Shown: positions 7,580 through 14,430, counted from the first letter of the stretch. The stretch is 18,804 nucleotides of DNA from Desulfomonile sp. (GCA_020216785.1 JAIWNO010000165.1:1-18804); one strand, 5' to 3'. The notes: generated from the sequence alone by a model not told the origin. Made by a program: numbers and translations.

Positions 7580-8401
7580 TCAAGGACGGGATTGATGAAG
7601 ACCGTCATATAGAGCGTTCGTACGGCGCAACTCGATCTGCGCGAACATGGCCAGTCTGGGCATCAGCGGCTCAAGCAAGCGCTCAAGCGCCCTGACAGGC
7701 TCGTATGCCCACGCCGGTGCCGGACTGCGCATGGACATGCCACCCGAAAGAAGATAGCTGAACGGCATTCCCCGTGCAATTTTCTCGAGACGCCACTCGG
7801 GAAACTCGCAGTGGAATGTCTCCAGGTCCCGCTCGAAAAGGATCCACGGGAGCGCTCCATTGGCGCCCGAAAGAGGGCCCGACTCGGGGGACTCCCATTT
7901 TTCGACCGTCGGGTCGAACGGTTCGTGGTGCAATCGGGTGTAGACCAATGAGGACCACGGCGTCACCCACGGTTCGATCATGACAATCACTCCGCCTGTT
8001 CCGACACAGCGGGCCGCATCCCGAAAGAATTCCCGCGGCCGCGACAAGTGGTGGAGCACGTCGATCATGACGACGGCCTTGAGAGCCCCGCTCTTGAAAG
8101 GCAGGTGATGCCCGTCCAGGACGAGCGAAATCCCCGACACCTTGAGCACATCGGAGGTCACGAGCCCGGGAATGTACTTCTCCAGGAAGCCCGCGCCCGA
8201 ACCGAGCTCGACAACGGTGCCATCACCTTGGGGCAATGCCGAGGCTACACTTCGACTCCACTCCTCGTACACGCGGCGAAGGAATCCCTTACTCAAGAGG
8301 ATTTCCCTCCGCAACTCCGTGCACCGCGGATCGTCCAGGTCCACCCCGCGAGCGATCGGGTGAACAAGCAGATCTCTCAAGAGGTTGCCGAGTCGGCTCA
8401 T
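7580..8401 (-). CDS. SAM-dependent class I methyltransferase
   Basis: A 273-residue protein with motif I VVELGSGAG at residues 63-71 and a motif like IDVLHHL ... EFFRDAARCVGTGGVIVMIEP further on. This is the usual order of a Rossmann methyltransferase of the Methyltransf_11 type. There is no membrane segment. Its ATG overlaps the stop of the upstream methyltransferase-glycosyltransferase gene in an ATGA arrangement (8398-8401), so the two are translationally coupled. The substrate is unknown, and the neighbourhood suggests a glycan, lipid carrier or sugar. The C-terminal 70 residues are not recognised. Confidence 0.85.
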   Translation of the reverse strand: MSRLGNLLRDLLVHPIARGVDLDDPRCTELRREILLSKGFLRRVYEEWSRSVASALPQGDGTVVELGSGAGFLEKYIPGLVTSDVLKVSGISLVLDGHHLPFKSGALKAVVMIDVLHHLSRPREFFRDAARCVGTGGVIVMIEPWVTPWSSLVYTRLHHEPFDPTVEKWESPESGPLSGANGALPWILFERDLETFHCEFPEWRLEKIARGMPFSYLLSGGMSMRSPAPAWAYEPVRALERLLEPLMPRLAMFAQIELRRTNALYDGLHQSRP

Positions 8402-9900
8402 ATGAATTTCAGGCGCCAGGCTGCACGCAGTGCCATTCTCAACAGGAGCGCCCCGTGCTTCCAGCGTCGGATGTTTGTTTCGCCGTATCGGCGCTCCCGG
8501 TACCGTATCGGTAGGTCGAGGATCTTCAGGTTGAGCAGCGCTGCTCCGAGGATAAGGTCGAAATCGCCGAAGGGATCAAGGGTCCCGAAGTACGAACGGT
8601 TTGCGGCGATTCGTCGGTACTGGTCCCTCCAAAGCACCTTTGTCCCGCAGAGTGTGTCCTTGATGGGTTGGCCGAGCAGCCACGAAAAAACAGCGCTGAA
8701 GAGTTTGTTTCCGACGAGATTAAAAAAGCGCATCGCTCGGTCTTCCAACGGATATACCAACCGCACACCATTAATGAATTCCCCCTTCTCCGAGACAAGG
8801 GCATCGTAAAAGCGCGGCAAATCCTCGGGAGGCACGGTCATGTCCGCGTCGAGGATCATCAAGATGTCACCCTCTGCGTGATCAAACCCGAGCCGCACAG
8901 CGTCACCTTTGCCTTCGCCCGTCTGTCTGAGCAGTTTAGCGTTCCGGTCCGGGTGTTTCGCGATGGCTGCCTGTATGGCCTCGTACGTATTGTCCCGGGA
9001 ATGCCCCTCAACGAAAACAAGCTCGACTCCTGATCCCATTTCCGGGACTCGCCGGAAGATCTCTTCGATGTTGCCCGCCTCGTTGCGTGCCGGAACGAGC
9101 ACCGACACGGTCGGCGCAGGTTTGTTGGGGGCACCCGGAGTCACAGGCCTTGCCACGATGACGTTGGTAAGCGCTGCGTGTTTGAACGGCCACAACTTGA
9201 CGAGGAACCTGTTGCAGAACTGCTGTAGCACAGGAATATCGAGCGGTAAGAGAATTTCGCTCGAATTGCGGACCACCTCGAAGTCGGTGAGCCTGAGAAG
9301 GCCGGCGATGTCCTGGACTGTCAGCCAGTTCTGGTACAGCGTCGGCCGAGCGAGGTCAAATCTCTGAGTGGCTGCAAGAGGAAGTTCCCAGAGCCGACTG
9401 TAATTGTTGATAATCACGCGGGAACGCGACTCACACAGGCCGTGGACCTTTTCAAGTACGGACTGGACGTCCCAGAGGTCGTTGACGAGGTCCGAAAGGA
9501 TCACCACGTCAAATTTTTCATCCAAGACCAGGTCGTGGACATCCGCCTCAATAAAGCGTAGATCGGGATGCCGCTCAGCTGCGACGCGGACCATCTCGCC
9601 GGAAAAATCCACTCCTACCCCGACTGCGGGCCGGAGGGCCGCGAGCAGGTCGCCGTATCCACAGCCAAGCTCGATGACTCTCTGCCCGGGGAGGACGAGG
9701 GACCGATAGATCTCTTCGAGACGGCGATGATAAAACGCCCCCCAAGTAGCGCTTGGTCCGACCTTCTGGGCTACCGAATTCCAGTGGGATCGGCGCTTTT
9801 CCCCGTATGCGACGGCAGCAGGGTCCTTGGGTCGGGAATTCATGGGCGCTTCATGGGCAGATTGCGTGGGAATGCCTTCCTCTTGTGGCCGAAGCTCCAT
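8398..9900 (-). CDS. Fusion: SAM methyltransferase plus GT2 polyprenyl-phosphate glycosyltransferase-like
   Basis: A 500-residue two-domain protein. Residues about 38-250 form a class I methyltransferase (motif I VIELGCGYG at 75-83, VGVDFS at 95-100, acidic FIEADVHD at 116-123). Residues about 262-500 are a GT-A family 2 glycosyltransferase (VSVLVPARNEAGN at 265-277, DAD metal site at 351-353, then KDTLCGTKVLWR). They resemble dolichol/undecaprenyl-phosphate mannose or glucose synthases. It lacks C-terminal transmembrane anchors, so it is probably cytosolic or peripheral. A reasonable inference is that it makes a lipid-linked sugar for the downstream GT-C-like protein. The start at 9900 lies 9 nt after the previous stop but has a weak ribosome site. 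ATG 9843 is an alternative and would remove 19 unconserved-looking residues. Confidence 0.87.
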   Translation of the reverse strand: MELRPQEEGIPTQSAHEAPMNSRPKDPAAVAYGEKRRSHWNSVAQKVGPSATWGAFYHRRLEEIYRSLVLPGQRVIELGCGYGDLLAALRPAVGVGVDFSGEMVRVAAERHPDLRFIEADVHDLVLDEKFDVVILSDLVNDLWDVQSVLEKVHGLCESRSRVIINNYSRLWELPLAATQRFDLARPTLYQNWLTVQDIAGLLRLTDFEVVRNSSEILLPLDIPVLQQFCNRFLVKLWPFKHAALTNVIVARPVTPGAPNKPAPTVSVLVPARNEAGNIEEIFRRVPEMGSGVELVFVEGHSRDNTYEAIQAAIAKHPDRNAKLLRQTGEGKGDAVRLGFDHAEGDILMILDADMTVPPEDLPRFYDALVSEKGEFINGVRLVYPLEDRAMRFFNLVGNKLFSAVFSWLLGQPIKDTLCGTKVLWRDQYRRIAANRSYFGTLDPFGDFDLILGAALLNLKILDLPIRYRERRYGETNIRRWKHGALLLRMALRAAWRLKFI

Positions 9901-9909
9901 CCCCGCTGC

Positions 9910-10677
9910 TCACCGCCAACATGGCATGGGAACACAGGGACTCACAGGATAGACCGGTCCGCACGGGGCTTTGGTCCTTTCCTTCTGGGGGGTCGGCTTC
10001 CTGGTGGTCTTGCCGGTGTCGGCCGGCGCCTTCGGCTTGGTGGGCGCGGGCGGGGAGGCTTGAGCAGCCGGCGGCCTCTGCGCGGTTTCGGTCACGGGGG
10101 CACTTGTGCGCACCTGATCTGTCGGCGGTTGAGAAGACGAAGTTGACGGCACCGCCGTTTTGGCAGGGGGCGTCGAGGATCGCGGAGGCGACAGAGCAGG
10201 CGGTTGGTTGAGTTCGGGCGGCGCCGGAGTTCGGGGGCTCCGTTCCGGCGGAGCGGGCTCTTTCGGGACCGGGGGCTGGGCGGTCGGCGGCTGAGGGAGC
10301 TGCTCACGAGTCACCGGAGGCGAGCCGGCTCTCTTTGGCTCCGGCTGCTCCAGAGGCGGTCGCCGGTGCATCACGGGCGGTCTCTCAGACCGCTCCGGCA
10401 TTGGCGCTACAACCTTGGTGGAGTATTCCTCCGCAGAATTCTTTCGGCTCTTCTTTGCCGGAGCGCCCGGTCGCTTGTACCGGCAGGGTGGCGGGAAGCC
10501 GTATTGAGGGCCGTCCATACCGAGGCAGGTAGCAAGCAGCTGGCACGGGGCGGTGACAACTTCCAAGACAAGGTCCAGACAACCAAAAGATCCGGCAGTT
10601 TGCGCGGAGCCGCATAAGCCGGGCTGAAACGCTCCCAACACGAGCACGAGTGCAATCAACACGGTTCTTTTCAACAT
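9910..10677 (-). CDS. Proline-rich exported protein
   Basis: From the ATG at 10677 (255 aa) a classic signal peptide is seen: MLKRT, then a hydrophobic VLIALVLVLGAF core. A GGAGGGTAGGGG ribosome region precedes it. An upstream in-frame ATG at 10710 is less likely because it would bury the signal. The mature part starts with a Cys-containing segment (CLDLVLEVV, CQLLATCLG), continues with about 150 residues rich in Pro, Ala, Thr, Ser and Lys, and ends in a short Cys-rich tail (CGPVYPVSPCVPMPC). The middle is disordered and resembles a cell-wall-spanning or O-glycosylated linker. It heads the operon with glycosyltransferase-like genes and may be a substrate. No family is recognised. Confidence 0.75.
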   Translation of the reverse strand: MLKRTVLIALVLVLGAFQPGLCGSAQTAGSFGCLDLVLEVVTAPCQLLATCLGMDGPQYGFPPPCRYKRPGAPAKKSRKNSAEEYSTKVVAPMPERSERPPVMHRRPPLEQPEPKRAGSPPVTREQLPQPPTAQPPVPKEPAPPERSPRTPAPPELNQPPALSPPRSSTPPAKTAVPSTSSSQPPTDQVRTSAPVTETAQRPPAAQASPPAPTKPKAPADTGKTTRKPTPQKERTKAPCGPVYPVSPCVPMPCWR

Positions 10678-10713
10678 AACCCCTACCCTCCGACAATCAA
10701 AACGCATCATTGC

Positions 10714-10743
10714 ATGTTAGATGAGACAAGTGAGAAAAGTCAA
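10714..10743 (-). promoter_or_regulatory. Predicted promoter of the glycosylation-like operon
   Basis: On the minus strand TTGACT (10743-10738) is followed after 18 bp by TAACAT (10719-10714). This places a start near 10707, about 30 nt upstream of the proline-rich protein's ATG. No internal promoter of similar quality was noticed in the downstream genes. Confidence 0.5.
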
Positions 10744-10769
10744 CTTCGTGGGCCTTGCGGAATCGGCGC

Positions 10770-10798
10770 TTGACACCCGGCTCGCCGTGTGGCACACT
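10770..10798 (+). promoter_or_regulatory. Predicted promoter of the small secreted protein
   Basis: A perfect TTGACA (10770-10775) is followed after 17 bp by a weak CACACT (10793-10798) preceded by a TGn extended -10 motif. It would start near 10805, about 20 nt before the ATG at 10825. It is back-to-back with the promoter of the minus-strand operon, the two -35 boxes being 26 bp apart. Confidence 0.4.
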
Positions 10799-10824
10799 AC
10801 AAAAAATTCCTCTGGTGCCATACA

Positions 10825-11085
10825 ATGCGAATTCGAGCCTTGCTCCTGGCGATCTGCCTTGTTGCAGCCGTGAGCCCTGCTTTCGGCAGAGGGGATTATG
10901 CCGCAGAAGCCGAGCGGTCGGCCCATTGGATCGCAGTGCTGCACGAGGAGAATTCGCTGCGGGCAAGTTTGCTCTTCATTCCCAAGCTGTTTCTTTCCAT
11001 GCCCGTCAGAATCATTGGAGCCATCAGGAATCCCAAGCCCACCACTCAGGCCACGATGCCGCCGCAGGGGCACCAGCTGCATTAA
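10825..11085 (+). CDS. Small secreted protein of unknown function
   Basis: An 86-residue protein. Residues 1-20 form a signal peptide (MRIRALLLAICLVAAVSPAFG) with a plausible cleavage after AFG. The mature part of about 65 residues is basic, has no Cys and includes a short hydrophobic stretch (LLFIPKLFLSMPVRIIGAI) that could associate with a membrane. The ribosome site is weak. A longer frame from GTG 10789 would place charged residues before the signal and is less likely. It is divergent from the proline-rich exported protein. I do not recognise a family. Confidence 0.6.
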   Translation: MRIRALLLAICLVAAVSPAFGRGDYAAEAERSAHWIAVLHEENSLRASLLFIPKLFLSMPVRIIGAIRNPKPTTQATMPPQGHQLH

Positions 11086-11107
11086 TCGATTTCCAGCTCT
11101 TTTTTTT
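11075..11107 (+). terminator. Probable rho-independent terminator
   Basis: A 5-bp stem AGCTG (11075-11079) with CAGCT (11094-11098), a 14-nt loop, and then eight T residues (11100-11107). The stem is short and overlaps the last codons of the small secreted protein, but the long T-run makes a transcript end here plausible. Confidence 0.5.
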
Positions 11108-11183
11108 CTGTTGCCCCACGGGTCGCGTATCCGGCGGAACTCCAGCGTGCCTTGCCCTTCTGCCTCGGATGGACCGGTCTCTC

Positions 11184-11393
11184 AGAGACTGTCTCAGAAT
11201 CCGTACAAAAGCTGCCATCGTAGCACGAATACCCCTCACCCCAACTCTCTCCCTGAGGGAGATGGGACCGAAAATCGGCTCCACAGGCATCCTTCTCCTA
11301 CTGAGAGGGGGCCGGGGTGAGGGTGACAAAGACGGATCCCAGACTCGATCGTGCTACGATTTTCAACTTCTCCCGAGTTTTGAGACAGTCTCT
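11184..11393. mobile_element. MITE-like element with 45-bp imperfect terminal inverted repeats
   Basis: The ends 11184-11228 and 11349-11393 are inverted copies. The outer 12 bp (AGAGACTGTCTC) and inner 12 bp (ATCGTAGCACGA) are identical, with an equally long 21-bp diverged middle. Inside, CCCTCACCCC (11233-11242) is inverted at 11314-11323, and a perfect TCTCCC/GGGAGA hairpin lies at 11248-11262. There is no transposase frame, so the element is non-autonomous. A second copy enters the window at 1-58. No target-site duplication was evident. Confidence 0.75.
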
Positions 11394-11469
11394 CTGAATC
11401 CGATCCTCGTTTTCTGTACGAATTGCCGAGACTCTTGTCTGATTCACATGACGACCCCCCGCCATTCCT

Positions 11470-11513
11470 GCGAAACCAGGAATCCGGTTTCTTTTTCGGG
11501 TTCCCGCTTTCGC
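11470..11513. repeat. Palindromic repeat of the GCGAAA...TTTCGC type
   Basis: Arms 11470-11485 and 11498-11513 pair at 13 of 16 positions around a T-rich 12-nt loop. The flanks (CATTCC on one side, GGAGCGACG on the other) look like the dispersed 'cattcccgcgaaagcgggaatcc' repeat known from many bacterial genomes, here degenerate. It is unrelated in sequence to the MITE-like element beside it. Confidence 0.7.
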
Positions 11514-11629
11514 GGAGCGACGAGACCCTTTTTGGGTTGCAGCTCTCCCGAATAGACGGACACTGTTTTCGGCAACCGCTGAAAGAATGCAGCCACGGCA
11601 GGTGGATTCCGTACGGGGGCTGGGAAGAC

Positions 11630-11661
11630 AAAAAATATGCCGGGCTCACGGCGAACCCGGC
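11630..11661 (-). terminator. Rho-independent terminator of the small RNA
   Basis: On the minus strand GCCGGG (11661-11656) pairs with CCCGGC (11644-11639) around an 11-nt loop, followed by ATA and six T residues (11635-11630). On the plus strand no T-run follows the hairpin, so it works in the minus direction only. Confidence 0.8.
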
Positions 11662-11720
11662 TGGCTTGAGGAGGTAAGGAGAGTTAGAACCTTCCTTTGT
11701 TGAAGCATTGCTTCAACATC
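11630..11720 (-). ncRNA. Candidate small RNA, about 90 nt
   Basis: Minus-strand unit bounded by a good promoter and a strong intrinsic terminator, with no gene of its own. From the predicted start (about 11720) it has a perfect 8-bp hairpin GTTGAAGC/GCTTCAAC with a 3-nt loop (11717-11699). A weaker AAGGA/TCCTT pairing follows, then a C-rich single-stranded stretch containing CCTTACCTCC, which is complementary to Shine-Dalgarno-type sequences. The terminator closes the unit. A tiny frame (MLKQCFNKGRF, stop) begins 1-2 nt from the predicted start, so a leader peptide is an alternative reading. It matches no RNA family that I recognise. The next coding gene on the minus strand in its direction is more than 900 bp away, which argues against a 5' leader. 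Confidence 0.65.
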
Positions 11721-11727
11721 TAGAAAT

Positions 11728-11756
11728 AATATGCCAAAAATAAAGACTTTTGTCAA
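11728..11756 (-). promoter_or_regulatory. Promoter of the small RNA
   Basis: Minus strand: perfect TTGACA (11756-11751), 17-bp spacer, then CATATT (11733-11728) with a TGn extended -10. This is among the best promoter matches in the window. The predicted start is at 11721-11720. Confidence 0.7.
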
Positions 11757-11787
11757 CATATTTTTTGGGGCGTTCTCGCTCCACTCC

Positions 11788-11803
11788 GTCAACCCTTGTT
11801 GAC
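11788..11803. promoter_or_regulatory. GTCAAC-N4-GTTGAC palindrome, possible operator
   Basis: A perfect 6-bp inverted repeat with a 4-bp centre. The right half overlaps the -35 box of the downstream MBL gene. A third GTCAAC (11752-11757) covers the -35 box of the divergent small RNA. Because GTTGAC contains the -35 hexamer core, some of this symmetry could be coincidental. Confidence 0.4.
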
Positions 11804-11828
11804 TTCGCCGTTGCGAATGTGCTAATAT
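11799..11828 (+). promoter_or_regulatory. Predicted promoter of the second MBL gene
   Basis: TTGACT (11799-11804), an 18-bp spacer and TAATAT (11823-11828). Transcription would start near 11835, giving a leader of about 45 nt. It is divergent from the small RNA promoter, with 42 bp between the -35 boxes. Confidence 0.55.
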
Positions 11829-11880
11829 TTCATATAGTTTCAGTTGATTGTACTCTACCCATCGCACAGGGCGGCGTTTC

Positions 11881-12723
11881 ATGCTCATCAAATTCTGGGG
11901 TGTTCACGGAAGCATCCCTCGGCCGGGTCCTGCCACGCTGAAGTTCGGAGGCAACACTCCCTGTGTTGAAGTCCGATGTGGAGACACACTGATCATTCTC
12001 GACGCGGGCACCGGGATTCGGGAGTTGGGGGAAGACCTTCTGCGGCGGTCGTCGGTCGCTTCGGGGACAAGGTTGCCTATCACCGGTCACATTTTCATTT
12101 CACATCTTCACTGGGACCACATGCAGGGATTCGCGTTTTTCGAGCCTGCGTTCGTCAAGGGCAATCGATTCGACGTATACGGCGTGGGACCTATCAGCGG
12201 ACACCTTCGCGCAACGCTCGACCGTCAGCTGGCCGAGCCGAACTTCCCGCTGACATTGGACGACTTGGTGGCCTCGTTCACGTTTCATGATCTCCAGCCT
12301 GTTCAGTCGCTTCAGATCGGCGGTGTCACCGTGCGCGTGGAGGAACTGAACCACCCGGGCGGCAGCTTTGGATTTCGCTTTGATTTCGGCGGCAGGTCTC
12401 TTGTGTACGCGAGCGACACCGAGCAGGTTGCCTGTGTGGACGATAGGATGGTGGAGTTAGCCCGCAGGGGAGACGTGTTGATCTTTGACAGCATGTACGC
12501 ACCTGATCAGTATCATGGCCTTTGGGACGGTATTCCGCGGGTATCCTGGGGACACAGCACGTGGGAATGTGCCGTAAATGTGGCGCTGGCAGCGGGAGTT
12601 CGCCGTCTGGTACTCTTTCATCACGGCAATGAGGACGCAATCGTCGAAGATATCGAGCGACGGGCGCGAGAGAAGTTTCCACAGACTACCGCCGCATACG
12701 AAGGCCTCGAGATCGAACTCTAA
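11881..12723 (+). CDS. MBL-fold metal-dependent hydrolase, PhnP/RNase Z-like
   Basis: A 280-residue protein opening with MLIKFWGVHGSIPRPG and FGGNTPCVEV. This N-terminus is typical of the MBL branch that includes cyclic phosphodiesterases (PhnP-like) and RNase Z relatives. Metal ligands visible are H75-x-H77-x-D79-H80 (HLHWDH), H158 (LNHPGG), D179 (ASDTE) and H257 or H258 (LFHHGN). WGHST (223-227) provides another His. All key positions are present, so it should be active; the substrate is unknown, a phosphodiester being likely. The frame opens upstream at a TTG (11848), but the ATG at 11881 begins at the conserved N-terminus and is preferred. It has no signal peptide. Confidence 0.9.
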   Translation: MLIKFWGVHGSIPRPGPATLKFGGNTPCVEVRCGDTLIILDAGTGIRELGEDLLRRSSVASGTRLPITGHIFISHLHWDHMQGFAFFEPAFVKGNRFDVYGVGPISGHLRATLDRQLAEPNFPLTLDDLVASFTFHDLQPVQSLQIGGVTVRVEELNHPGGSFGFRFDFGGRSLVYASDTEQVACVDDRMVELARRGDVLIFDSMYAPDQYHGLWDGIPRVSWGHSTWECAVNVALAAGVRRLVLFHHGNEDAIVEDIERRAREKFPQTTAAYEGLEIEL

Positions 12724-12783
12724 TTGTATTTCTGAACTAATCGATCAGCCCCGCGAACAGCTCCTCTCCCGGACGCGGACCGA

Positions 12784-13410
12784 TCAGTCGGGCGAGACCA
12801 CCTTTCCAGCCTGAGTGAGCGTCTCGATCACCTCAAACATGTTGGTGACCTTCCCCACCTTCAGCTTATCTTCAAGATTGAAGTGCTTAAGGCAGGTTCC
12901 GCAAGAGAGGATCTCCACTCCGCGCTCGGCCAGGAGGGACAATGCATCCACCGCCTCGTCGTCCATCGTGGTGAGCCTCACTCCCGAATTGATAAAGATC
13001 ATGCGCCACGGCTGAGGCTTTACGTCGATCCACGTTCTGAGAAAACCCCGCATGAGCATTGTGCCGAGCACATCGTCGCCTCGGCCCATGCAATCGTTTC
13101 CCACATATACGACGATGCGCGCGTCCGCAGGAGCGGCGGCGGTGTCGCACACAAGGAGTTCCGGAGGAATTTCCGCCTTTGCTGCCTGAGCCGACGGCTC
13201 GACGAGAATCTCGAAGTATCCTTCCCGGTCATGCACCTCGACGCGGCAGCCCTGGCTGCCGGCAAAGCGAGCCACGTTCTCGCGGGAATTGACGTTGTCC
13301 ACAAGCACAGCGAAGGGTTTATCAAGGCTTTGGTCGAGCAGCTTCTTGGTTTCCAGGACTGGTTGTGGGCAGGCGAGTCCTCGGGCGTCTACAGTGAGAA
13401 CCTGGCTCAT
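12784..13410 (-). CDS. yedF: YedF family sulfurtransferase-like selenium metabolism protein
   Basis: A 208-residue protein. Residues 1-72 are a TusA/SirA-like domain with the hallmark DARGLACPQP (8-17); C14 is the presumed persulfide or selenium-binding residue. Residues about 97-205 are a DsrE-like domain (IVVYVGNDCMGRGDD, then ILSCGTCLKHF with C170 and C173). This two-domain form is the one called YedF in selenium-using anaerobes. No selenophosphate synthase or selenocysteine gene is nearby to confirm the role. The start has a strong AAAGGAGG ribosome site. The gene converges with the MBL gene, leaving only 60 bp between the stops. Confidence 0.9.
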   Translation of the reverse strand: MSQVLTVDARGLACPQPVLETKKLLDQSLDKPFAVLVDNVNSRENVARFAGSQGCRVEVHDREGYFEILVEPSAQAAKAEIPPELLVCDTAAAPADARIVVYVGNDCMGRGDDVLGTMLMRGFLRTWIDVKPQPWRMIFINSGVRLTTMDDEAVDALSLLAERGVEILSCGTCLKHFNLEDKLKVGKVTNMFEVIETLTQAGKVVSPD

Positions 13411-13527
13411 ATGAGCCTCCTTTCAGCACAATTCCACGCGGCCGGCTTCCATCGAGAGGCGCCCACGGCAGCGGGGAAGGAAATCAGGTGCTCCAGCATA
13501 CTATCCATGATAAGATCCTGTTAGATA

Positions 13528-13556
13528 ATCATGATACGGTGAATAGGAGATGTCAA
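13528..13556 (-). promoter_or_regulatory. Predicted promoter of yedF
   Basis: Minus strand TTGACA (13556-13551), 17 bp, then CATGAT (13533-13528), giving a leader of about 110 nt. The -35 box lies in an inverted repeat ATGTCA (13550-13555) / TGACAT (13561-13566) with a 5-bp centre that might be an operator. Confidence 0.45.
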
Positions 13557-13617
13557 TACCTGACATGCCATCTACCGATCAGATCGCCCGCCACTTGGCG
13601 CAATCCCGGAGAATATC

Positions 13618-14430
13618 TTGAAGAAAATCGCAGTAATCGGCACGGGAAACATGGGAGCTGCACTTGTTCGCGGACTTGTGCAATCCGGACAATGCACCGG
13701 CAACCGACTGGTAGTGTTTGACGCGGACGAGGCGAAGAAACGGCAGGTAGCGTCCGAGTTCGGAGTCGAAGCCGCAGCGTCCGTACGGGACGCGGTTGCG
13801 GCGGATACGGATATCGTTGTCCTTGCGGTCAAGCCTCAGATCATCGGCACAGTGGTTGACGAGATCGCGGACTTTGTGCGGGAGCGTCCTATGCTCGTGT
13901 CGATCGCTGCGGGAATATCCACGGAGTTTATCCTTTCGAAACTGCCTCCCGCTGCACGGGTGATAAGGGCCATGCCGAACGCTGCTGCGATGGTGGGCCG
14001 CAGCGCCACGGTCCTCTGTGGGGCGGGCGCTGCAAACAACGCCGATATCGAGATCGCTCTGGAGCTTTTCCGAGCGTTCGGGACCGCGCGGGTGGTTGAC
14101 GAAAAGATGATTAACGTCGTTACTGCGCTTGCCAGCAGTGGGCTGGCGTATCTCTTTGTAATGATGGAAGCTTTAACGGATGGTGGAGTGCTCATGGGGC
14201 TGGACAGGACCACCGCGAGACAACTGGTAATTCAGACATTTGAAGGGGCTGCTGAAATGGCGGCTCGCGAGCAGCTTTCCTTTAGCGAGCTTAAGGACCG
14301 AATTACTTCTCCCGCCGGAACCACCATAACCGGACTTCAGGTCTTGGAACGGGCCGGTCTGAGAGGCGCTCTCATGGATGCCATCCATGCCGCCACTCGC
14401 CGCGGGGAAGAATTGCAGTCCGGGAAGTAA
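13618..14430 (+). CDS. proC: Pyrroline-5-carboxylate reductase
   Basis: Catalyses the last step of proline synthesis, NAD(P)H-dependent reduction of 1-pyrroline-5-carboxylate, in the cytosol. The 270 residues equal the family's usual length. The N-terminal Rossmann motif is GTGNMG (residues 8-13), and VVLAVKPQ and RAMPNAAA are followed by the C-terminal signature region SPAGTTITGLQVLERAGLRGALMDAI. The start is TTG at 13618, with GGAG about 6 nt upstream; no in-frame ATG precedes the conserved MKKIAVIG. It is followed after 1 bp by the DUF4178 gene, so both are cotranscribed. ProC heading this operon is odd but may reflect arginine/ornithine/polyamine-linked metabolism, which is inference. Confidence 0.97.
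   Translation: MKKIAVIGTGNMGAALVRGLVQSGQCTGNRLVVFDADEAKKRQVASEFGVEAAASVRDAVAADTDIVVLAVKPQIIGTVVDEIADFVRERPMLVSIAAGISTEFILSKLPPAARVIRAMPNAAAMVGRSATVLCGAGAANNADIEIALELFRAFGTARVVDEKMINVVTALASSGLAYLFVMMEALTDGGVLMGLDRTTARQLVIQTFEGAAEMAAREQLSFSELKDRITSPAGTTITGLQVLERAGLRGALMDAIHAATRRGEELQSGK

Larger units (their letters stand above)
11086..11880. other. Repeat-rich intergenic region
   Basis: This 795-bp gap holds no convincing protein gene on either strand. In order it contains a terminator T-run, a 210-bp MITE-like element (11184-11393), a degenerate palindromic repeat (11470-11513), a minus-strand small RNA candidate (11630-11720) with its promoter, a GTCAAC/GTTGAC palindrome and the promoter of the next plus-strand gene. 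Longer open frames overlapping these structures are chance frames. Confidence 0.75.

Noticed and set aside
10788..10805. TGGCAC resembling a sigma-54 -24 element
   Set aside because: No TTGC-type -12 element at the required spacing; a TTGACA with extended -10 fits better.
10755..11555. 266-codon plus-strand frame
   Set aside because: It crosses the MITE-like element and the terminator T-run and overlaps the signal-peptide gene in another frame. There is no family similarity.
11646..11891. 81-codon minus-strand frame
   Set aside because: It spans the divergent promoters, the small RNA and its terminator stem. There is no ribosome site.
12724..12783. Repeated CGATCAG in the MBL-yedF gap as a bidirectional terminator
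   Set aside because: The copies are direct, not inverted, and there is no stem followed by a T-run.
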